From Endomychus coccineus (Eukaryota; Arthropoda; Insecta; Coleoptera; Endomychidae), in contig OY294067.1 in assembly GCA_958510875.1 (NCBI GenBank), forward strand, positions 252,417,736 through 252,481,735: a DNA stretch of 64,000 nucleotides, read 5' to 3'. A program made the position numbers and the translations under genes. Below, in pieces: positions 1 to 10,994 of the stretch. Under the pieces are notes generated by a model, which did no database searches, had not been told where the DNA came from, and was given only the letters and a program-made list of their open reading frames with translations. Each line of letters starts with the position of its first letter. Within the stretch, counting starts at the first letter, position 1.

Positions 1-529
1 AATGAAATTTAAAGATTTAATTTCTTTTAATATTTCATGTTTGTAAATTTGCAACATTGTATCTAGCAATTCGTTCTGAATAGCTTATGAGACGCCTTTA
101 AACACTTGTAAACTCCAACCTTTCATATGTATTGCAAGCACAGCGTCTAATTCAGCTGCAAAGTTGATTGACTCTACATAAATACCTGGATTTTACGAAG
201 TCAAAGTCTCATCATGGCCTCGTAAGGGCCAATTCAAGGGCTCCCCAAAATTTTATACACATAATTAATCGACGCCAAATATGACGATTTTTTTTCCACA
301 ACTTTGTTGTACCAAATTTTATGTCTCAAATAAGCACTGTCTAACTGTTCACGTATGTTCACTGCATAGAACACTGAAATCCATGCATGCATTCATGTGG
401 GAAACGGAATCTTCGTATCGCTGCATGTGCTGAAATACACCTTTATGCGTAGAACAATGCTTTAAAAACTATCACGAAGATAACATTTTTTATTTTGTAA
501 CTTCTGAGACAAAATAAAAAAATTTAAAT
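1..529. other. AT-rich sequence, nothing recognised
   Basis: No reading frame, RNA gene or repeat that I can support in this stretch, on either strand. Confidence 0.5.
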
Positions 530-935
530 TGTGACAATTTTACTGATGACACAAACCTTGTAGTGGGAGGGTGCTCCTACCCAGAATTACTGTCAAACAG
601 CGAAACACTATATGAACAATCAAAAAGTTGGTTTGCAAAGAACAAATTAGTTATCAATGAGAACAAAACAAATACAATATTGTTTAGGACAAAACAACGT
701 GTGACTGATTCTCCAACCAACATTAAACTAAGAGGTGACAAAATAAAATTTGGTGGTGCAGCTAAGTTCCTAGGTGTTACAAGTTAGACTGGTCCAGTCC
801 CATGAAATCCTTATATACTGAATTGAGCAAACTAACCTATTCCATTAGGGCCATAAAGAAGTACCTGAATGATCATATAAACTTCGAATCAAAAATGAGG
901 TATGGCCTTATTTTTTGGGGAAATAATTCTGACGA
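530..935 (+). mobile_element. Non-LTR retrotransposon reverse transcriptase fragment
   Basis: A short remnant of the reverse transcriptase (RT) palm and thumb of a jockey/CR1-like non-LTR retrotransposon. The reading begins with FTDDTNLVV, a variant of the catalytic F/YADD box, followed by a segment containing KSWFAKNKLVINENKTN and FLGVT, the usual post-palm motifs. The frame breaks near 785: a stop follows FLGVTS, and a shifted frame resumes with LDWSSPMKSLYTELSKLTYS and later MRYGLIFWGNNS, which matches the family's thumb region. Nothing of the element is readable upstream of the FTDD box, and the reading is lost after about 935. It is dead, with no sign of a complete element. The RT assignment is from motif recognition; the clade is uncertain. 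Confidence 0.8.
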
Positions 936-1011
936 AAATGATTGACCCTACAAAAACAAGTTATACAAATTATAATTTTCATGTTGCCATAAGAATGAGT
1001 TCACGGACAAC

Positions 1012-1545
1012 ACTGCTCTCTTCTTCAACAATAAGATGTTATTTCAATTGCAGTAACTATTTGAGTTCGGTTCAAATACTCTCAAGTTAAAAAAAACTCT
1101 CATGAGGCAATGCGTGTTCCACGACGAATTATATGGTTCTTAATCATTTGGTTAGCGTTTTGCATAACGTAGATTCGTATTGTTTCGTGAAAGTTGGACA
1201 TTATTTTAAGTGTGATTTGTAATAAAAAATAAACGAAAATTGCTGCTGGACAAAACGCTCTCGAAAAAATCTTTGTTCATGATATTTCATTCCCTCAATA
1301 GTTTGAACAATTTGTTTGAATGTAAGAATTCAGGTACAAATGAATATATGGATGTGTTAGAGCCAAACACTTTTTCTGATATAGAGATGTTTCATATTAT
1401 ATTATTTGGGAACCGTGAAAAGGATATCATGCTTGTATGAAATAGAATCTGAGCCATTTATTGTGGTTCAGTATGATTTACAATTGAAATTGTATTATTG
1501 ATTCTAAGAAGTTGACGTCCTTGGAACTAGCAAATTAACGATTGC
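1012..1545 (+). repeat. Duplicated 0.5-kb unit, copy 1
   Basis: This unit is repeated at 10995-12021 in the same orientation. Across the readable frame at 1240-1440 (66 aa, starting at a TTG codon) the two copies differ only by substitutions, without indels, so the peptide motifs DKTLSKKSLFMIFHSLNSLN and FSDIE are kept in both. The similarity also covers about 230 bp upstream and 100 bp downstream of the frame, so the unit is larger than the frame. I do not recognise the peptide. It may be an exon of a duplicated gene or part of an unclassified transposable element. Confidence 0.55.
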
Positions 1546-1599
1546 TATATTTGGATTCAATAGGATCATTTCATTTGTTTCATGTTGGCTTTTGCCAGA

Positions 1600-2480
1600 T
1601 TTTTTTTCTTATACAGTGACTACACGAGAGGGAAACCTATAATTTGGAAAAACATCGTGTGAGACAGCGGTGGAATGTTGGAAGAGGAGATAGGGATTCG
1701 GATTTTTCTTGAAGGGTTGGAGGTTATAGGCATAGAGAAAGACTTCACTAGGTGACGATAGAAAAATGAAGTCTCGTAGGGAAAACTTCGCCAGGTCTTG
1801 AGCTTGACAATGAAGGGGTGACAGGTTTGAGCTCGTCTAGTCCACCTATCTGGAATCTCGTAGTGGAAGAACATACGTGACTTCTGATGAACACCGATCA
1901 TGGATATATCGATAGAAAGGGAGAGATATCTCACATTCCTACAATGTTCCAGAGAGATTAATGAACTCGTAAGTATAACATCATCAATCAGAAAAATGGC
2001 TCCCTTCTGGATAGAATCCAAGAGCTTCAGCGTATGTTTGGGAGCCGAACCCCAAACATGTGAACAGTGCTCCAGGACAGGCCGAATCTGTGTATTGACG
2101 ATTATGAGAAGCTGGTGAGATGTAAAGTAGCTCTTGGCATGGAAAAGAAAACCAAATCTTCGTGAAACAGTTTTCGCAATGTTCCTCACATGATCGTCCC
2201 ATTAGAGGGTGCTGTAGGTGGTTAGCCCGAGCATGGATATGGAAGACTTCATAGGAATAGTTGTACCTGACATCATCATATTAGGGATTTTGGGATCCGC
2301 CTTCCTGGAGAAGACGCAAGTTGAGTCTTGGTTGCATCAAACTCTAATAGATTATCAGATCTTCATTTCAAAATCTTTGCCAGATCAGATAATAATGATA
2401 AGTTTCCCTTATCTAGATGACGTGAGATATTTTGGTCTTTCTACCATACTGTGGGTGGATTATGTGTACCTTCAACAGAG
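1600..2480 (-). mobile_element. Non-LTR retrotransposon 3' part (family A, copy 1)
   Basis: The minus strand encodes the C-terminal part of a non-LTR polyprotein. The open part is 1620-2189, about 189 codons, with the family-typical order: RRFGFLFHAKSYFTSHQL, QIRPVLEHCSHVWGSAPKHT, LLDSIQKGAIFLIDD, then PDRWTRRAQTCHPFIVKLK and an end resembling LSHTMF. Upstream on the minus strand (2190-2480) the same protein continues in other frames, with LLEFDATKTQLASSP and the segment leading into the NGTIM/WDDHV motif, so frameshifts have accumulated. Three more copies lie at 6050-7385, 10447-10825 and 58505-58930. The four copies share the 3' end and differ in 5' extent, as expected for 5'-truncated target-primed insertions. 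The overlapping plus-strand frames are shadows. Confidence 0.85.
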
Positions 2481-2869
2481 ATCGCTCACTAAAGTTGCAA
2501 ACTTCCTCGTTCTAACGATAAGCTCTATGAGAAGAGCGAATAACCCAGAATTATTAGCTTGTGGCGTTACAGACTAGAAAGACCTTTTTACTATAGTTTG
2601 CAGTTTGAATCGGTGAGGCGTCTCTACCCTTTCTAGCTAAATTATTCAAAGGTGTGAGGATGATAATGGCAACAAAAGGAACAACAAGTTCCCGAAAATA
2701 TTATGAAAATTGGATTCCACTTAAGACTAATTCGATCCCGTTCTTTGCAAATTTGATGCTGCAATAAAAAAAATCAATCTAGACCAAGTTTAGCAAAACA
2801 GGGTAATTTTTGGGAAGGATCTATAAGGTGAGTGATATCGTATATGAAGTTGGCGAGGTGATTTTTGAA

Positions 2870-3010
2870 AATCACCAAAAGAATCAGTTTCAATCCAAGC
2901 CTCAAGCCTACTGTTAAGGTACCATCTGTGATGGTTTGAGAAACGTCGGCATCAAGTCGTGCTATTGTGACGCGGTAACCATCCGGAAGCCAAGAGTTTT
3001 CAAGATTATC
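2870..3010 (+). mobile_element. Penelope-like element terminus with hammerhead-like motif (family C, copy 1)
   Basis: Similar to 20560-20720 in the opposite orientation; both contain the shared block CAAGCCTCAAGCCT. At 2911-2950 there is CTGTTAAGG, then a perfect 6-bp stem ACCATC/GATGGT closed by TGT, then GAAACGTCGGCATCAAG. A CTGANGA-like box, stem II and GAAAC is the core order of the minimal hammerhead ribozymes known from Penelope-like elements. The first box is degenerate here (CTGTTAA), so this copy is probably not catalytic. The overlapping 92-codon minus-strand frame is a shadow. Confidence 0.5.
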
Positions 3011-3059
3011 TACCCGCGGAAGTCTACTATTCAAGAAAACATAATTGAACATAATACTC

Positions 3060-3770
3060 TTAGTTGCAAGTTGGTTATATGTACGAAAATTTGTTTTTCT
3101 TGAAAATTCTTATTTTTTTGGTTAATTCTTTGCATAACTTGGCGAGGACTCTGGAAATCAACCGCTAGTCACTAGTCAGAACGCTAGTGATATTGCGAGT
3201 TTATTTATTTTTGCTCGCAGCGTGAACTTGGCGGACATATGTTATTTTCGTAGAAACTGCAGAATTATTTGAAATACTCAGAAATAAATTTTTACAGACT
3301 CTCGAAAATCACTCCGTCAACTTTACAAACTTCGGATACGCCTTTTGAAGTACAAAAATCGCATGGGAAAACTCTTGAGGCTGTATATAGAATAATCATG
3401 TCAATTCAATAATTCATGACAAACTATGGGGTGAAGCGTAGAATACTTTTTATATTGTTAAAGAGTAGAGGGAAAGGTAATGAAACATGAAATGAAAAAA
3501 AGATTCATGAATTGTAACAGAACAGAGAATTTCAATCTATTTATGTACCTACCCACTTATATTTTCATGTACGTGAGTCTTAAACTTTTAGATTGGAAAA
3601 GTTAGATCCTGAATATGTCTTGCTTAGTAACCGGCATTTCATCGCAGGATCTGGAAACCGATAAGGGAAACACCGTGATGAGAATAACCAATAAATTTAT
3701 ATTGATTAGCCAAACATAATCTATATCAGATAGCTCAACGATACCAGTGGCTGCTGATAACTATAGAATA
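3060..3770. other. No gene recognised
   Basis: AT-rich sequence without a supportable frame, RNA or repeat. Confidence 0.4.
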
Positions 3771-3777
3771 TGATGAG

Positions 3778-3878
3778 TGTATTATTAATAGATAATTTGA
3801 AGGAGGTCGGGGGTCTAACCTAAATCTTTATCTCAATTTTAATTTTTATTTGACAGTATTTTTAATCCTACATGATGT
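3778..3878 (+). repeat. 101-bp direct repeat, left copy
   Basis: Begins TGTATTATTAATAG, contains GGAGGTCGGGGGTCTAACC and ends CATGATGT. It is repeated at 4383-4483 with two substitutions and no indels. The two copies lie 605 bp apart. Confidence 0.85.
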
Positions 3879-4382
3879 GTTCTTGTTACTTTTATACAAT
3901 CTACTTGTTACATGATTCACTGTCACTACCCAGACAAAACATAGATGTGGAAAAAATGAGCGAAACTTATCCATATATAAAAAAAGCGTTGTGCTGAACA
4001 ATAAGGCCTGAATTCATAATTTCCAATTTAATAGACAAAGTTCGGTGAGCTACTCCTCCAAAAGAAGGAAGATTTGAAACATACTTAGGAAATAAAATCA
4101 AACTAACCGTTTAAAATGTTTCTTCACGTAAAATATTCACACCAATTCAATTCAGCTCAAAAATTGTGACAGATTCTTGACTTTTTTATCATTCTCTATT
4201 ACAAATCAATAAATCTATGACATAAGATTGACATTTATCACATCCCCCCACAAATGAATTATGAACATAACACATTCCCATTCGATTTCCTCTTATGCTC
4301 CAAAGCAGATTTATTTTGCAAATCAAGTTAAGGGTACAAACGTTGTACAGGCTTCTTTACAACTTTTCCTTCTATTTTAACT

Positions 4383-4483
4383 TGTATTATTAATAGATAA
4401 TTTGAAGGAGGTCGGGGGTCTAACCTAAATTTTTATGTCAATTTTAATTTTTATTTGACAGTATTTTTAATCCTACATGATGT
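4383..4483 (+). repeat. 101-bp direct repeat, right copy
   Basis: Second copy of the repeat at 3778-3878. The intervening 504 bp hold no readable protein. The arrangement could be a very small LTR-like element or a local duplication. No target-site duplication is evident at the outer edges. Confidence 0.85.
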
Positions 4484-5265
4484 TTACTTGGATGCTTCCC
4501 AAAACGTAACTCCGGGCTAACTGCGATTTACAACTGATGTCCGTGGTTTCGACTACATGTCGCAAGTTTTCGAATTTATGGTTCAAAACAAACGAATGGA
4601 ATCAATCAAGTCGTTCTGTGATGGCTTGAACAGACTTGGTATCAACATCATCTGTAAAAAATTACGTCAGTGAATACACGTTTATTAATAATTGAACTGC
4701 CGAGTTCTTTGAAATGACCTCGATTCGAGTAATATTTATTATTCTCATCGTGTCTCCGAGACGGAAGGTTTTATGTACATAAAAAAACTGATACATTGAT
4801 CGAACTCCCTAAGATTTCCCATTTTCCAGAAGGCTACTATTAAAATGTTCACAATAAATTTGTCGTGCGCTACCTATGGCTGTGGGACTGTGCTCTCACC
4901 ATGCTATTCCGCAGCTTTCCGAAAATGAACACAAGATCAACAAATAATTATTCCATCAATTTTTTGATGCACGGTTTCGATAGACTATCAACATTTACTC
5001 AAATCTGATCGGAGCCTCCCAGTGTAAAACAGTCAAGAAGAAAAATACTTCTCGTTCGAATTTCCAGTCGAGAGGTGCTCGAGGGGTTCAACGTTGAGGA
5101 ATATGAACGTGAAGATAGATAGGTATGACACAAAATGTAAAAGATGTTCATTTACCACCTACAGACAGACAAATAAGGCAGGTTAACTCATTCACCAACT
5201 ATATGTTGGTCCTGGCTCAAGTTCTCAAATAAGACGAATGACGCTTTGTGAAAGACTCATACCTT
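4484..5265. other. No gene recognised
   Basis: No frame with family resemblance, no RNA gene and no repeat was found in this stretch. Confidence 0.4.
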
Positions 5266-5269
5266 CGCC

Positions 5270-5395
5270 ATTACGTGTGGTATTGACCAACTAATCAAGG
5301 AACCCACACAGATCCCCGATATCAAAAATCATTTTTCCACTATGCTAAAACTGTTCTTCACTGACAATTATTCAAAGCCTACCGTGCATCATTGA
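5270..5395 (+). mobile_element. Non-LTR endonuclease-domain fragment
   Basis: The plus strand reads GIDQLIKEPTQIPDIKNHFS followed by TMLKLFFTDNYSKP. In jockey/R1-like elements the endonuclease domain carries a segment of the form TQLVxxPTRIPDxxxxxxxxLDLFLTxxP shortly before its C-terminal SDH motif, which this matches. The frame stops soon after. It lies about 700 bp upstream of the family A copy at 6050-7385 in the same orientation, so it could be the 5' part of that insertion, separated by deletions and by the fragment at 5600. Confidence 0.5.
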
Positions 5396-5599
5396 GAAAC
5401 TCTCACCGTAACTTATCTCCAAGACCTGTCCTCCACCATTTCCCTAATCTAATCTAGACTACGTAAATTTGATTGCATAGAGATAAGAACTTGCGAACCT
5501 ACTTATATTAGTTTGATTCACCATTTACATAATAACAATAAATTATTTCACGTACATACAAAACTTCAGTTAGCTAGGCGTGCATATTGGGAACACGGC

Positions 5600-5760
5600 C
5601 TGCTTGCGATGCAGGATTAATGACAATGCAAGCTGACGAAATTGAACAAATTGCAACATTTATGAGCCATACACAAAAAACACATGCTGAATTTCATAGG
5701 CAAATTCTAGAATAAATTATTTGTTTAGACCCGTTACTTGCATCTCTAAAAGAACATATT
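5600..5760 (+). pseudogene. Short conserved-domain remnant (tyrosine-recombinase-like)
   Basis: One frame reads LMTMQADEIEQIATFMSH followed by TQKTHAEFH, then a stop. The pattern DxxEQxAxFMGHTxxTHxxxYR occurs in a repetitive insect protein family that I associate loosely with tyrosine-recombinase (Crypton-like) sequences. Only about 30 residues are readable, so the family name is tentative. Confidence 0.3.
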
Positions 5761-6049
5761 CATCAGGTTATTAAAACGCTGATAATTATTTCAAGTGTGG
5801 TAATTAATCACAGGATAATTTTATACCGGTATGAAAGTAGTAGTCCAGGCAAATTACCTTTTTGACTAGATGTTCTTGAGCAAAATGGGATTGGATTAGA
5901 TCGGGAGAGTGGTAAAAACTAGGTGGAATTCGTGTAAAAACTAGCCGGTTGAGTTATTAAAAATGTCAAAAATAGCTCGAATAAACTGATTATTCCTTCA
6001 AAACTTGGCTTATATCTCAGAAACTAATAGTTTCACGTCCTAAGCTTCC

Positions 6050-7385
6050 ACACACATTCTGGCAGTACGAACCAGGCGACTTGGATGATCTTCTCATATT
6101 TTCCTTCTAATTTCCTTTGGAAGAGTATTTACGTTTCGAATCGAAAGATTCCAACACAATCTACCGAAAAGATTCCGTATCACCCTGGTAATGGAAACTT
6201 TCATATCATACACCAACAAATCACAATCATTCAGTGAACGATGGTTCAACATATGCTGTTCTAGGACCGTCACTTCAAAACAAACAGTATACCACCATTG
6301 GTGTGAGAGCTTATGCATGAAGATCATAATAGAATAATTTTGAAGCCAGGAAGCCTCTGTAATCAAGGAATAGGCGCATCAGAAGGGACGCCAAGATATG
6401 ATCGCAGCTTATCGAATGTTTAAATGGTGCCCATTCGTTTTGGACCCTCGCCAATGGTTTAGCTCATTTTCTCCTCTAACCACACCCCGGCTACTAAATC
6501 ACAAATGAATGCCAATATTTCCGCTTCAATGACTGCAAATTTTCATTTTTGATTCACAAGTGAAGATTCCTCCTAATTCAGCAAACAGTCACAGGATCAC
6601 AGGAGACCTGCTTGCCTACGAAATACATATGTGACAGGCATTCATTGAAAAACATGGAGAATATCCAGCTGTAGAATTGTAGATATCCAAAGCATTTGAA
6701 CGATTTTGGAATATTGCCTTTTTTGGGGGAACTTCCCTGATATGGTTTGCTACCCCAACTATGTCGTTTTCTATATATTTTGCTTTTGGATAGACTACTC
6801 CATGGCTATCAACACTGGTGTCAAACATAAAACTGTCTTGGTTCTCGGCCATATCAACGATATGCTTGAAGTGGCTTCCTGACTGGATTTGATAATCTGA
6901 TAGAGTTCAATGCAACCAAAACTCAAGCTTATATTCTCTCCAGGAAGGTGGTTCCCACGACACAACTATTCCTATGATGTCTCCAATATTCACGCTAGTT
7001 TCACCATCAACAGCACCCTCTCATGGAATGATCATTTGAGGTTCATTGAGGAAACTGCCTCACAAAAACTAGGTTTTCTATTTCGTGCTAAGAACTACTT
7101 CAAACGTCATTGGCTCCTCATCATCTACAAAGTCTAGATTCGAAGTAGGCAGATTAGACAAAATCAAACGGACCATCCCTCCACTGTTAGGTTTAGATCT
7201 GTGGAACTTCTTTGTATCAGGATACATTTTTCTATCGAACGGTGAAGGAATAAAACTCTTTGCCTAGTAAAGTATGTCTTGAGGCTTCTCTCAACATTCC
7301 ACTGCTGGATCACATGATCTTTCATGAATATTATAGATTTCCCCTTGTGTACGGAAAAGATGAAAACCTGATATTATGGCAGCAA
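6050..7385 (+). mobile_element. Non-LTR retrotransposon, longest copy of family A (copy 2)
   Basis: A degraded but collinear stretch of a non-LTR polyprotein on the plus strand. In order: the endonuclease-RT linker (DDLLIFS near 6090, then KDSNTIYRKDS and SFSERWF near 6240); the RT finger and palm entry (TGDLLAYEIHM near 6610, EKHGEYPAVEL, ISKAFERFWNIAFF near 6690); the segment after the catalytic box (FNATKTQ-like near 6910); and the thumb (QKLGFLFRAKNYFKRHWL at about 7060-7130). After 7137 there is a deletion, and the C-terminal LWNFFVSGYIF and the 3' end similar to copy 1 follow. Multiple frameshifts and stops make it non-functional. The minus-strand frames at 6094-6366 and 6616-6852 are shadows of this element. 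Confidence 0.75.
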
Positions 7386-7900
7386 AATTGGGTTCCTTGC
7401 CTTCAATTGTCATCGAAACAATAACATTTAAGCTCAAATATTCCAAGAATAAGCATTGTGATGCAATATGAAATATAGAATTAAAGTCTCATCAACCTCG
7501 AGGAATAATATTGAAAATTATGAAATGATTTCCTCAGATTTCAATGAATTATTACAAGCGCATATCTTATGAAAGAGAAGCAATACATATTTCATAATAC
7601 AATTTAATTCAATATTGTGCCATAGCTCATGAAATATTTCATAGAAGCTCAAACAATTGGTAGCATAATGCAGCTTACATCTTGAATTCAGATTTGTTTG
7701 TTCGCATAAACACAAAGCAACTCATTTCATCCACCTATATGACGTAATGAAAGGAAAGGTAATATAACCCTAAAGGTGAGTTTCATTATCTAGATCAGTG
7801 TTCTACGTTATTATATTTGTAGGAAAATTAATGGTGCATGAAACACATCGTCTTGGTCGTGCCTGAATATTTCTTTTTATCTCTCTCATTGATAAAGTAT
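7386..7900. other. No gene recognised
   Basis: AT-rich; the short frames here have no recognisable family pattern. Confidence 0.4.
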
Positions 7901-7949
7901 ACAATGAAAAATCAGTAGTGAAGTATACAAATAAAGTTTTTAACACTAT

Positions 7950-8500
7950 ACAGGGTATATCTTCATCAGTTAACGCGTTCTATATATGGAGAAATGAAAA
8001 TAGCACCAATCCGAGACGTGTGAAGCAAATAATAAAAATCCACCCAACAAATTTTCGTTATTGTGAAAATTTCCGTATCTCCGGGAGTGACGTCACCTTT
8101 GCCATTTCTAATGGTACCCTGTATGCCACAATTTTTTTGGATTCCCCTTATTATTTTGATTGAAATTCATGTATCATACCCTATACCTAAAATGAACCGT
8201 TATTGAGTGAATTACCATTTTTAGTGATATGCAGTGACTGGATCATGAATATTAAAGGTTGATAGGATCACTTAACATTATCACATCCTCTGAATAATTT
8301 ACAGGGTGCACGAAAATGTGTGTCAACGAAGTGAATGAGAAACATTAACATTCTCAATTTTTTTCAATTCCAATCCCTATTTATTCTTCTCATGATTCAA
8401 TTCTATTATGAGAATGAGCCCTAGTTCAAACTCACCTCACTATACCTAAGACCCATAATTTTAGAGATATTCCATAGTATTACTTATTTCTGTAGATTAT
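7950..8500 (+). repeat. Interspersed repeat, relative of 12100-12370
   Basis: Contains CAGGGTATATCTTCATCAG, an 'enzyme-like' frame without known motifs, and at 8305 ACAGGGTGCACGAAAATG. The region 12100-12370 holds the same blocks on the opposite strand (GCGCACCCTGTAAAT, the adjoining FTGATTC-type spacer and the ATATCACTAAAAA block). Further, 8435-8500 (CACTATACC...GACCCATAATTTT) recurs inverted at 10050-10115, so the foldback element at 8827 sits inside a larger inverted arrangement. Confidence 0.5.
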
Positions 8501-8826
8501 ATGACTCGTGTTGGGTATAATGATCAAGATTTCGTTAATTTCTTAGTGATTCATGGGGAATAAAATATGTTTATCACAAGAAGATGTGATACTTTTGCTA
8601 CAAGATAACCTGGGAAACATAAACCAGACCAGACACCATTAGAAGATTAATGTTCAACCTTACGAACTGTTGGTCCTTCAAGAGGAAATTATTAAAAATA
8701 GAACGGTGGTGGATCACAGCTTCTTTCGAATCATCTTTGAACGTTCGTAAGGCAAACAGTATTACATTTCATTAACCATAATTCTTTAATAAATTAATGA
8801 AATCTTGATTAATTTACCCAACATGT

Positions 8827-9947
8827 AGTCGAGTCAACTAGGTATTTCATTACGAAAATCGAAAGATATGGACCGATTCTGATGAAACAAAGTGCATTCG
8901 ATTCGGGATGACGTCTAGAAAAAAGCTTAGTGGTTAGTTTTTTGTGCAAATTTGTTATTTTCTTTTTAAACGAAAAATTTACCCAATTTTTGACTAATTA
9001 TTGGGAAAATTTAGTCGGGTGTATTCGGGGTCGCTGATTACGATTCTGAACTCAGATTGGCCAAAATCGAACTCCCCAGCTGGTAATTGGCCACTTTAAT
9101 TGGACAAAGTGACCATTTTTTTAAATTTCATCAAAAATAGCCAGGAAAAATCACCCGGAGGTTTTTGGGGTCGCTGATTACGATTCTGAACTCAGATTGG
9201 CCAAAATAGATCTTCCCAGCTGGTAATTGGCCAGTTTAATTGGACAAAATTGATCATTCTTCTTAATTCCATCGCAAATAGACAGGAAAAATTACTCGGG
9301 GGTTTTCGGAGTCGCAGAGTACGATTCTGAAGTCAAATTGTTAGTTTTGATGAAATTTTGGAAATTGGTCAATTTTGTCCAATTAAACCTGCCAATTACC
9401 AGCTGAGGAGTTCGATTTTGGACAATTTGACTTCAGAATCATACTCAGCGACTCCGAAAACCCCCGAGTAATTTTTCCTGTCTAGTAGCGATAAAATTAA
9501 GAAAAAATGATCAATTTTGTCCAATTAAACTGGCCAATTACCAGCTGGGAAGATTGATTTTGGCCAATCTGAGTTCAGAATCGTAATCAGCGACCCCAAA
9601 AACCTCCGGGTGATTTTTCCTGGCTATTTTTGATGAAATTTAAAAAAATGGTCACTTTGTCCAATTAAAGTGGCCAATTACCAGCTGGGGAGTTCGATTT
9701 TGGCCAATCTGAGTTCAGAATCGTAGTCAGCGACCCCGAAAACCACCGACTAAATTTTCCCAATAATTAGCCAAAAATTGGTAAATTTTTAGTTTGAAAA
9801 AAAAAATAACAAATTTCCACAAAAAACTAACCGGTAACCTTTTTTTTAGACGTCATCCCGAATCGAATGCACTTTGTTTCATCAAAATCGGTCCATATCT
9901 TTCGATTTTCGTAAGTCGGCCTGTTTTAATACCTATTTGACTCGACT
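8827..9947. mobile_element. Foldback element F1 with ~500-bp inverted arms
   Basis: A 1.1-kb element that is almost wholly an inverted repeat. The left end is AGTCGAGTCAACTAGGTATT and the right end is the inverse of AGTCGAGTCAAATAGGTATT. Each arm holds three degenerate tandem units of about 140 bp, each with the landmarks TCGCTGATTACGATTCTGAA, CCAGCTGGTAATTGGCCA and TTTCATCAAAAATAGCCAGG; unit starts in the left arm are near 9030, 9170 and 9308. The arms meet around 9345-9360. There is no coding capacity. Two related elements are F2 (16133-17118) and, with similar terminal bases but different interior, F3 (21795-24254). No clear target-site duplication is seen. Confidence 0.85.
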
Positions 9948-10139
9948 AATGAGCCATATTTCACTTTTTCAGATGATGCACCTGAAAGTAAGCAATCTTA
10001 ATTTATTCGTCCCCAAACTTGTTGTTGGCAGATATGCCCAGCTCAGCTAATATCCAGATTTCTGTAATATATGGAATTTCTCCAAAATTATGGGTCTCAG
10101 GTATAGCGAAATGAATAAGAAGTAGGTTTCGTTTATATT

Positions 10140-10430
10140 TGGAATAAGCTGTGACCAATTGATCACATGACTTTCCTCAATTTTTTAGCAAATAGTTCTC
10201 GGACATTCCTGTGGGTCGAATGTTGATGATTTCAGGAACAGAAAATATATTGGTAATGATTTAGAAACCACTAATGAAACAAGTTGAATTATACCACATT
10301 CACATAATGTATTTCACAGCTCTATGTTTCATAGTGACACCTGCTGTAATGTTGACTTTCGAAATTCTTCCCACTAAAATATAACCTTCTTTTCCACTGA
10401 CACTTGCTGTCTTACGGACTATCAAATGTT
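10140..10430 (+). repeat. Interspersed repeat family R, copy 1
   Basis: Landmarks are GATCACATGACTTTCCTCA, CAGAAAATATATTGG, GTATTTCACAGCTCTATGTT and TAACCTTCTTTTCCACTGAC. Similar sequence occurs at 44960-45610 (interrupted by a 271-bp insertion), 45705-45840 and 50560-50900. It has no coding frame and its class is unknown. Confidence 0.6.
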
Positions 10431-10446
10431 TCTTTTTTCTTCTATA

Positions 10447-10825
10447 CTTTGACTATACGAGAGAAAAACCTATAATGTTCGAAGAATATTGTGTGGCCCA
10501 GCGGTGGAATGTTGGCAGAGGAGATAGGCATTCGAATTTTTCTTGAAGGTTTGGTGAAGGCGTAGAGAAAGACCTCACTAGGCAAAAGTTCCACAACTTC
10601 GCTGTTCGATATAAAAATAAAGTCTGGTAGGAATAAGTTCGGCAGGTCTCGAGCTTGACAATGAAGGGGTGACTTGTTTGAGCTCGTCTAGTCCGCCTAT
10701 CTGGAATCTCTCGCGGTGCAACAACAGACGAGATTCCTAAAGACCAACCATGGAAATATCTGTAGAAAAGGGAAAGATCACCTACGATGTTCCAGAGAGG
10801 TCACTGAGTCCGTAAGTGTAACAGT
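10447..10825 (-). mobile_element. Non-LTR retrotransposon 3' end (family A, copy 3)
   Basis: On the minus strand this matches the last ~125 codons of copy 1 (1600-2480), including the segments for ELxxxVTPSLSSSRPAEL-type residues, the FHIE-FVELWNFLP-type region and the end corresponding to STFHRWATQYSSNI. Frame is broken by small indels. It is 5'-truncated and dead. Confidence 0.7.
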
Positions 10826-10994
10826 GTGAAGTCTAATGGTCAATTCATACCATTATCATCAGAATATCTCATCTATCTTGAAATACATAGATAATGAAAT
10901 AAGATGCAGGTGATACATGTGTCCAAACAGATTATTCACACATATTCCAAATTAATTTCTTATGAGCTGAAAGCAAGGATATCCAGAATTGCTA

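Noticed and set aside
1900..2118. 72-codon plus-strand frame
   Set aside because: Antisense shadow of the same RT remnant.
2218..2577. 119-codon plus-strand frame
   Set aside because: It is the antisense of the RT remnant of family A copy 1.
8827..9947. Polinton/Maverick terminus
   Set aside because: The AGT...ACT ends are compatible, but there is no 6-bp duplication and no Polinton gene anywhere near.
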